From contig MQVO02000045.1 in NCBI GenBank assembly GCA_001986395.2, positions 99,725 through 163,724 of the forward strand: a stretch of DNA of 64,000 bases. The letters run 5' to 3'. The position numbers were made by a program, and so were the translations under genes. Under the pieces are notes generated by a model that saw only the letters and a program-made list of their open reading frames with translations, did no database searches and was not told where the DNA came from. This stretch comes from Irpex lacteus (lineage: Eukaryota; Basidiomycota; Agaricomycetes; Polyporales; Irpicaceae). This document shows, piece after piece, positions 60,001 to 64,000 of the stretch. Within the stretch, counting starts at the first letter, position 1. Each line of letters opens with the position of its first letter.

Positions 60001-61109
60001 TCGCTGGGTGTTGGTACTAACTCTTTGATGATCGGATCAATACGATAGGCTTTGAAGTACACAGTGGCATATTCGGGATCTTGGATGCTCATCTTGCTAA
60101 GTCTAGAGATTAGATGCTCGAAGTCATCCTCGCTTGGGGTTTTACTGCCCTTTGCTGGTGAATTAGATCCTGATTTTGACTTGTGCGATTCGCTGTCACT
60201 TTCAGACTCTGATGAGCTTACAGATTGTGCTTTCTTTGGAAGGCGAAAGCGAGTCTTACGAACTGGCTTTTCCTTTTCCTTAGAGTGAGACTTTCTGGGC
60301 TTTTTCTTGACAGTAACTTTAACTTTCTGGTCATCACTGCTTTCGCTTTCGGAATCAGATGATGATTCAGACGTTTCAGATTCGCTGTCTTCAGAATCAG
60401 AGGGTAACCTATCATTATCAAAGCGATCTCGCTTGAGTAGTGTTTCTGCTGCTTTGGCCACATCAACAATGTCGAAGGGTGTGTCTAAGTCGTGATTAGG
60501 CTTGGAACTCATAAGGCGAAGCTCAATACGATCTCGGAAGCGACGAGGAATTCCTTTCCAGAAATAAATCGCTCGCTCCTCTTTGTCGATCTTGCCTTTA
60601 GCCTCGAGCCATCCTGATATACGAATAAACTCACGGTTATACTTCATCCATGCTGCTTGATTGGCAAAGGGTTCCTTCGCTCGGCTAGTGATCACAAAGC
60701 TTTCCAAGTCCCGCACCTTGTATCGGCGTGAGTCCTTGTCTGCTTCGTAGAACTTTCGCAGGTCTTTAGCAAACTGGGTCCAGTTTGGAGTTCGATAACT
60801 AGTAAGTCCTTCCATAAACTGGCGCACAGCTTTAGAGCAGTACTGCGTAATATTCTCAACATTTTCCTTATCGGTAGTCAGGTTGTACTTTGGGATCATT
60901 CGTTCATAGTGTCGGAGAAAGATATCAACTTCGGCTGACTTTCCTTTGAACTTCTTGGGTGCTCCCTTCATTCCTAGGAAAGGCATATCCGTTACTGATA
61001 GTGGCGGTATCGCTGCCATGGTGGGCAACGATGACCTAGATGTTGGAGTAGTTGGTGTTGAGATTGTCGATGGTGGACTTGATATGGATAGTGAGGTGTC
61101 ACTACTCAT
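54012..61109 (-). CDS. Inner element ORF1: Gag, CCHC knuckle 1, aspartic protease, then about 1,400 extra residues with CCHC knuckle 2
   Basis: This is one open frame of about 2,365 residues. Residues 40-230 are Gag-like (DIFLRHYERMIPKYNLTTDK, RAIYFWKGIPRRFRDRIELR). A Ser/Asp/Glu- and Lys-rich linker follows, then knuckle 1 at 406-419 (CFGCGKQGHSMRFC) and a retropepsin with IETIIDTGSMLNICSK (catalytic Asp 730) and APFDLLLGRPWQRG. Similar elements normally go on to RT here. Instead come a helical segment (TFKQWMQHAQKYLRELFEAD), a long Gln/Pro/Lys-rich stretch and knuckle 2 at about 1,381-1,394 (CFGCGSPGHVIAKC). An unassigned folded-looking block follows at about 1,523-1,690 (ENVLEGLAYRGVIHLASHPF, IGDFIILAGERNFSIQPFEL, FVLDRIIVLGGPNAPPRGTH). 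Then come acidic and Pro-rich linkers and a helical C-terminal domain at about 2,190-2,360. I chose the ATG at 61,109. Confidence 0.85.
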   Translation of the reverse strand: MSSDTSLSISSPPSTISTPTTPTSRSSLPTMAAIPPLSVTDMPFLGMKGAPKKFKGKSAEVDIFLRHYERMIPKYNLTTDKENVENITQYCSKAVRQFMEGLTSYRTPNWTQFAKDLRKFYEADKDSRRYKVRDLESFVITSRAKEPFANQAAWMKYNREFIRISGWLEAKGKIDKEERAIYFWKGIPRRFRDRIELRLMSSKPNHDLDTPFDIVDVAKAAETLLKRDRFDNDRLPSDSEDSESETSESSSDSESESSDDQKVKVTVKKKPRKSHSKEKEKPVRKTRFRLPKKAQSVSSSESESDSESHKSKSGSNSPAKGSKTPSEDDFEHLISRLSKMSIQDPEYATVYFKAYRIDPIIKELVPTPSEQRRISPTTSASAPRERQSFEREPPPHMSGGFSTQNCFGCGKQGHSMRFCPDLRDLANKGVIRYGANNQWVMSNGSSIRRNYLGEPLTEAIERLQNSSNLITIDDQPAEADLTDDEVYAIQHDQNPYAFFKGDIEYEDPDMAAYPVESSDMRMKAKRDRFQGVVPPPLRKDSGARFKDKQNPNKENVDPRPKPTPKPVPVRPHEEDVRMFDPDNDSDIEEDIPLSRKNAQRKPPPGIRHDQFKPKPAPNPAPRDEPAKRQPRQSEIQSHVNPNTVLDKMLSAPVSLQVGELMAVSREMTQRMQDVLRLKQAKAPADTKLATATEYQEDEPTTVAAFMPKTRSQLIRLTLHCNGIPIETIIDTGSMLNICSKKTWLNCIKQPVDVTRSIVMNDANGGEGTLSGFLAEVPLRCGDVLTFANMYIGEHAPFDLLLGRPWQRGNFITIDERREGTFLVFKDQDLNSQWEMLVAGEPRPPPDVYDEYYSHQRQKVQKVRISEAYLSMHSEDSAHARIEEVKEDEDPATATESTKTFPQDPADIKQKRRAEVLESTLLALDIPEGLVEQELDNFMLSPVSRSSLNTQKNNSEEPAKVLVTQSQSQDLSETFKFMTMDDTELPSTSTAIVREVKSPQATADQSPSPEIKLSTADEERMVSIIENELNCGGLTFKQWMQHAQKYLRELFEADMRAVNEAWDVYDGPESQFLTRQNDERMAYLRSEHRWDILNQDRRVLGHWMREVSNWTYERERPSVSQIRGSASHENHLPKSLRPNLSLVLMGQTPSSQFEAAITEVLSEFPKKAVSDALHPDCCGTTHAFSTCSARSGPEGVSSNRTTDVQAHQCQRPELGRHLDNQQEQPHSEPNQKKQSGAPVNLPTARGNIPWNARNQKGKGQRTARKLPNNKGTHLNQNPTSTASKEPPTHPRGQPSTHQDHTCTHQATAPRLKPPRDKHWQKSGLRGHRSVPRNQTNVRSLSQKGAIENMRTFTLTGNPPTSQKGSRPTPPPRQRQRTSRRTCFGCGSPGHVIAKCARLEQREKQGEFRRVGLSLELPNGRVLRKQNRNPPLLSQLDALQRMIEGKGDCHKSSHGVVHKESGLDKATVSLPDKPHTHRIPKSLAPLEPTPPDPTVYRSVAIATSPPPTPLDTPVAPPSERVRAVIRHNMNAPFAVCVPPEPEQSVAYTIFRCMLTPAQAENVLEGLAYRGVIHLASHPFPTVEEARRRMFGFDMYRTSHPVIGDFIILAGERNFSIQPFELQVNRNLRAEEGQRNSQGYYLAAPAGDTTRCAHSPIFVLDRIIVLGGPNAPPRGTHPVDWSPVEFIGHRYDDSPSDCLQPADSSSCRDRVGLLIGPASPVSDSGETDGGDEVNLVEKGHSEEEENDDLKHLREVIKGMRPATTHSHATHRRSPEHERLTDARAEAELKDFFGSDSEVGTISSPDTDEITSSIPAPAAGNSQPVQPPASWSPPVAWSLPVPSSSLPTPPSSPSPAPLSVLYSAAPTPQDVADRPHLDYEIPRLQQEDLARRIVQETNERYVPSPPGCVPISHDTSLSLLLDALRAQVVVNERNRLQSTNNTTIQPVEDGVRRLTLHSDPNASHNGEDLATTASSSSSDDNDAPDAPADPIMIMHGYAIEAALRDAPVFARARLPGLPQDRAFLMDPQVLAGVERLTLNDATIEETVDIELEEEDTSSEEDTSSDESIDIDPYEGASVIDSIDCFLAEPDVAGILHPPAWMDHDSVMASPTSPLCPTPGSCTYDEKIAVLSRPPLLPGEATAEDPPSPYDEGYTSRPWVTPPRICPPSRCTHTAHHVISTLIAFKDVINAQEFQENDRTRRRRRFSAPNSEIAAMYATDDSDSDGLVVHWLARRALVRRLRPIIELAQDLGLERFLRTFRNLDPEDHADLQLALTALFFPKQEFDGNPYLDPVEEIEALQARVFFAISNQYHGYVAETLDNALAYRASTADNETVQGYRRRGIFGGHWSVPTFPQDFRDICLETFQRAN

Positions 61110-61153
61110 ACACAAGCCGAGTCTATGATTTCCTTAACTGTAATCTTTCCCCC

Positions 61154-61170
61154 CCTCGCGGTGGGCTCCA
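61154..61170 (-). other. Putative primer-binding site of inner element
   Basis: Two bases after the 5' LTR the minus strand reads TGGAGCCCACCGCGAGG. The TGG start complements a tRNA CCA end, as expected for a primer site. I could not identify the tRNA. Confidence 0.6.
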
Positions 61171-61172
61171 GA

Positions 61173-62264
61173 TGTCGAGATCAGAAAATGAGATTGCAAG
61201 TGCAGCGGCCTGGGATACGTAAGATGACTGAGACGCGGTAAGTGTTATGGTACCAGGCAGAGCAAATAGATATGTGGTGTAGAGTTGGATGGGAAACGGA
61301 AGGGGGAATCGAAGTGGGTGTGACTAGCACTACGCCTAGCGATGAGTAGCTCTGGGACTGGTGAACACGAAGGTCAGAGTAATGTCTACGGTACGCAAGC
61401 CTAATCTCTTCTGCCGAGAATTGATGGACCAGACGTTAGGTCGATCTATCCCGGTCGTTCGTGTTGGGGAGTGAAAGATCTTTAGACAGGAACTATAGAC
61501 TATGAGAGGGTGGGTTTAGAGTTGAGAGTAGAGTGAGAGAGTAGAGGGAAGAAACAAGCAATACCCTGGATCAGACTAATACGATACGATACCTGATACG
61601 ATGAACGACTACGGCTGAATCCTCACGAGTACTTGATACTAGCAGCGTAATAGACAGCTCCCTTCGCAGCTCTGTGCGCCTGATGAGTGTCTACTTACGT
61701 GATAGCTATCAAGCAACCAAGGAGTTCTGAAAGGCTAACCCGCTCGTGGAGTTACACCTAAGCTATAGACGTAAACGTACGACTGAACGTTCCTACTAAC
61801 TGACTCGGTGGGTACTAAATGCTTCCTCTGAAGTTGCTTTTATTCTGGGGCAGGAAGGCCCCTCTATTTATATGTACAGGAAGTCATGTATCTACTAGCA
61901 TAGCCTCAGGGATCTGTATCTACAATGGCCGTGACAACGCTGTGCGTTGCCGATATGAAACACGTAACAAGGTGGGGATGACATAGATTTGCTGTGCAAT
62001 TTGTTCCGGAATGTTCTGCAGCATAGCCACAGTGCATAGCCTCACGTATGCTGACTCATTTGGTTGTCGTGGATGCAGAATGACTCATAGGTAGCGCACA
62101 GCCACATCGTAGCCCGCGCATAGCTTCACATATCCATGCATAGCTTTGCACAGCCTCATCGTGACCTAGGTTACTGGTGGGGTCTAGGAGTCTGGTATGG
62201 TCTGCTGAGTCTCAGTAGTGAGTTTGCACATGTAACCAACACATTACGAAGTAATGGCGTTACA
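61173..62264 (-). repeat. 5' LTR of inner element (1,092 bp)
   Basis: Apparently identical to 47,987-49,078. In the minus-strand sense it starts TGTAACGCC with a terminal dyad (TGTAAC...GTTACA enclosing CATTAC-GAA-GTAATG). Confidence 0.95.
61865..61872 (-). promoter_or_regulatory. TATA box in the inner element 5' LTR
   Basis: On the minus strand the LTR reads TATAAATAGAGGGGCC, a strong TATA box. Transcription would begin some 30 nt downstream, giving a 5' leader of roughly 0.7 kb before ORF1. The other LTR has the same box at 48,679-48,686. Confidence 0.65.
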
Positions 62265-62268
62265 CCGC
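62265..62268. repeat. Target-site duplication of inner element, right copy (CCGC)
   Basis: CCGC directly follows the right LTR end (GCGTTACA). Only four bases match; a fifth does not. Confidence 0.85.
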
Positions 62269-63358
62269 CAGAGGCGGTGCTGGTGCGGGTGACAAGCGTG
62301 GGCTTTGCACGCGCGGTGATTCTAGCAATCTCCGCGACGTTTGCCAGTCTTTCGTTATCGAGGGTGACAAGTTTCTCCCTCCAGTCGCGGTAGGTGGTGA
62401 CGTTAGAGACGTTGGATGCGATCGCCAGAGATGCCAGGCGGTCGCACATCATCGACTCGATGTGATTACGGAGTTCGGCTTCATTCTTGTGAGCAGGCGT
62501 GTCCTTGAGGACGGCGTTAAGCGTTTCCATGCGAACAATCCAGTCTTTGAACGCGTCGTCGTCGCGTTGACGGCGTCTGGCGAGGTCGTTTCTGGCCTTG
62601 AGATCCCAGTCGGATGGCAGCCATCTCGTCTTAAATTCCTTGGTAAAATCGTCCCAAGACAGACCGCGGAATCGTACCGCGTCAGAGCGATACCAGTCCC
62701 GGACGAGGATATCTTGGAATCCAGTACCTGCGTGGGTGACCCGCTTATCGTCCTTGACCTCCTTGATCACGAAGTAGTCATCGCATAGATCCACCCATTC
62801 AAGGAACGTCTCGATGGTGAGTTCTCCCTTTGTGAGCAGGGGAATCTTATGCGGACCCGAAGAAACGACGGTGGCGATGTTGGAGGACATTAGACGAGCC
62901 TTGCGATATGGTTCAGGGTCGGAGTCTGAGTCGGAAGAGGCTGCAGAAGGACTAGACACGGGAGAAGTGCGAGTGACGCTAGGAATGACAAGGCGTGGGG
63001 TACGAATCAACGGCGGTCTGGGTATATGCGGTGGTGTCGAGGAATCACCGGGCGGTGTTGCAGGTCTCGATGGCGGAAGTGGTGTTGATGCAGGCGAGGG
63101 TACTGGGGATGGTGGAAACGAGGGTAATGCAGAGGAACTGGAGGACGTGCCGTTGAGCGCGTCTGACAGCAAATCAAAGTCGACTCCCGATTCTGGGGTC
63201 AACACGTCTTCGTCCGCGGAATGGAACGTCCGCGTAAGGCTGCGTGTGTTGATGCGATCCTGTCGTACGTAGCCTCTCGGCTGCGTAAGTTTCTTGGTCT
63301 GGGAAGTCAGGTTGAATGCTGCACTAGTGTTAAGCGCCGGGAGTATGTTGTTGAACAA
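62265..63358 (-). CDS. Outer element gag, 5' part (cut by the inner element)
   Basis: The capsid-like region reads LTIETFLEWVDLCDDYFVIK, LSWDDFTKEFKTRWLPSDWD and RRRQRDDDAFKDWIVRMETL, typical of fungal Ty3/gypsy Gag. It is preceded by a Pro/Ser-rich stretch. The first in-frame ATG is at 62,890 (MSSNIATVVSSG). The frame stays open for 156 more codons upstream to a TTG near 63,358 with no ATG, and no ATG in any frame was seen between the LTR and there. The inner element enters after STASGG at 62,265. From the ATG, the joined gag-pol would be 1,633 residues. Confidence 0.9.
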
Positions 63359-63508
63359 CGACGTTGGTCTGGGGAACGCGGGGAAGCTAATCGAATAGCT
63401 TATCTATGATCTCTGGTGTTCTGGTGTAATCCACTGGTGGATCCGTGCCTGAGGGGGGCGCGGATGCTGAAGTCGGGGTCGTTTACTTGTCCGGTGTTCA
63501 AAAAAAAG

Positions 63509-63741
63509 TGAAAGCCCGACGTCGGCGTCGGGCACACTGATCTCGACCGAGGAAGGAACAGGAACAAGTAATGGATAGAGACTTCGTCGCAGCAGTGGTC
63601 AGAGTGCTAATACATGTGTGTAGTAAACATCTAAGCTCACCTTCGTCGCAGCAGTGGTCAGAGTGCTGAAGAGACGAAGGTGCAGTGTTCGCGGAACCAG
63701 ATCAGACATAGACGCCCACGTAACCCTACGCCAGGGTTACA
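63509..63741 (-). repeat. 5' LTR of outer element (233 bp)
   Basis: Same length and apparently the same sequence as 43,452-43,684. In the minus-strand orientation it begins TGTAACCC and would drive transcription leftward into gag. No obvious tRNA-type primer site follows it (the next bases are CTTTTTTTGAACACCGG), so self-priming is possible. Confidence 0.95.
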
Positions 63742-63746
63742 AGAAA
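63742..63746. repeat. Target-site duplication of outer element, right copy (AGAAA)
   Basis: AGAAA immediately follows the right LTR end (GGGTTACA) and matches 43,447-43,451. Confidence 0.93.
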
Positions 63747-64000
63747 AGCAAACAACCCTCACGATCAGTTCACCATCGGCGTAAAATCTTTTAACGTCCT
63801 CAGCCAGCCCGTGGTACAAGATTATATCACGCAATTACACCAGGCAAATAGGCATGCCAGAGGCGATGTGAATCGGACCCTAGGCATTCCTATTGATGAG
63901 ACTAATGAGATCGACTGCTCTCAAAGCCCCCCGAATCGTGATGGCGAAAGAGCAGTCAGGATGCGTCCTAGGAACAAGGATGCATTCATCGTTGTCGTGA
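63742..64000 (+). pseudogene. TPR-CHAT protein, 3' part after the retrotransposon (continues past the window)
   Basis: After the right LTR and its AGAAA duplication, a frame stays open to the window end: KANNPHDQFTIGVKSFNVLS, then DYITQLHQANRHARGDVNRT and RMRPRNKDAFIVVV. With the 20-kb element and one AGAAA copy left out, the left frame (VAYIMHR) continues into this one without a stop. The segment fits the interior of a CHAT domain, where a loop with Arg/Ser-rich and acidic residues precedes a conserved Trp-containing helix. The catalytic His-Cys pair cannot be confirmed from what is visible. Confidence 0.7.

Larger units (their letters stand above)
47987..62264 (-). mobile_element. Inner giant Ty3/gypsy retrotransposon (14,278 bp) nested in the outer element
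   Basis: Two 1,092-bp LTRs and a 4-bp duplication bound it. It lies on the minus strand: 5' LTR 61,173-62,264, primer-binding site, ORF1 (gag, protease and a long extra region), ORF2 (RT, RNase H, integrase), 3' LTR 47,987-49,078. RT-integrase order puts it in Ty3/gypsy. No chromodomain was recognised. Ty3/gypsy elements are usually 5-9 kb, so this one is about 5 kb longer than normal. Both ORFs are uninterrupted. Confidence 0.95.
43452..63741 (-). mobile_element. Outer Ty3/gypsy chromovirus (about 6.0 kb without the inner element)
   Basis: The element is bounded by two 233-bp LTRs (TG...CA) and a 5-bp duplication. It lies on the minus strand: 5' LTR at 63,509-63,741, gag, protease, RT, RNase H, integrase and a C-terminal chromodomain, then a polypurine tract and the 3' LTR at 43,452-43,684. 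Without the inner insertion it is 6,008 bp, the usual size. It sits inside the TPR-CHAT coding region. Both LTR copies read the same by eye, so insertion was recent. Confidence 0.95.

Noticed and set aside
43452..63741. A single 20-kb giant retrotransposon
   Set aside because: Two distinct LTR pairs, two RT-integrase sets and two target duplications show one element inside another.

Overview
The window is nuclear DNA of a filamentous basidiomycete, almost certainly an agaricomycete. Genes are dense and carry many introns of about 50-60 nt. The gene content is typical of that class: expanded F-box and BTB families, a TPR-CHAT protein, a single-span mucin-like surface protein, a multi-pass membrane protein of an agaricomycete-expanded kind, and Ty3/gypsy retrotransposons with a chromodomain. 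The species cannot be named from the sequence. Gene models below were spliced by eye; there is no transcript support.

Positions 1-39.7 kb hold ordinary host genes. In order: a PHO84-type phosphate transporter with a long N-terminal extension (+), a mucin-like single-pass surface protein (-), a purine nucleoside permease (+), an FAD monooxygenase (+), F-box protein 1 (-), two tandem BTB/POZ paralogues (-), a multi-pass membrane protein (-), the actin-patch protein Abp1 (-) divergent from a mitochondrial carrier (+), F-box protein 2 (+), cyclase-family hydrolase 1 (+), F-box protein 3 (+), the ER glucosyltransferase ALG5 (-), another multi-pass membrane protein (-), and cyclase-family hydrolase 2 (-). 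Three paralogue sets (F-box x3, BTB x2, cyclase x2) show local duplication and share intron positions. I see no metabolic operon or gene cluster.

Positions 40.5-64 kb hold one host gene and two transposons, one inside the other. A TPR-CHAT gene is cut at 43,451 by a Ty3/gypsy chromovirus (43,452-63,741, minus strand, 233-bp LTRs that look identical, 5-bp target duplication AGAAA). The gene resumes in frame at 63,747. That element's gag is itself cut by a second, very large Ty3/gypsy element (47,987-62,264, minus strand, 1,092-bp LTRs that look identical, 4-bp duplication CCGC). Removing the inner element restores one open gag-pol frame in the outer one, so both insertions are young and their order is clear: host gene, then the 6.0-kb outer element, then the 14.3-kb inner element.

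The most unusual object is the inner element. Its first ORF is about 2,365 codons. It carries gag, a first CCHC knuckle and an aspartic protease, then about 1,400 extra residues with a second, related CCHC module and a folded-looking region I cannot assign. Its RT-RNase H-integrase lies in another frame downstream.
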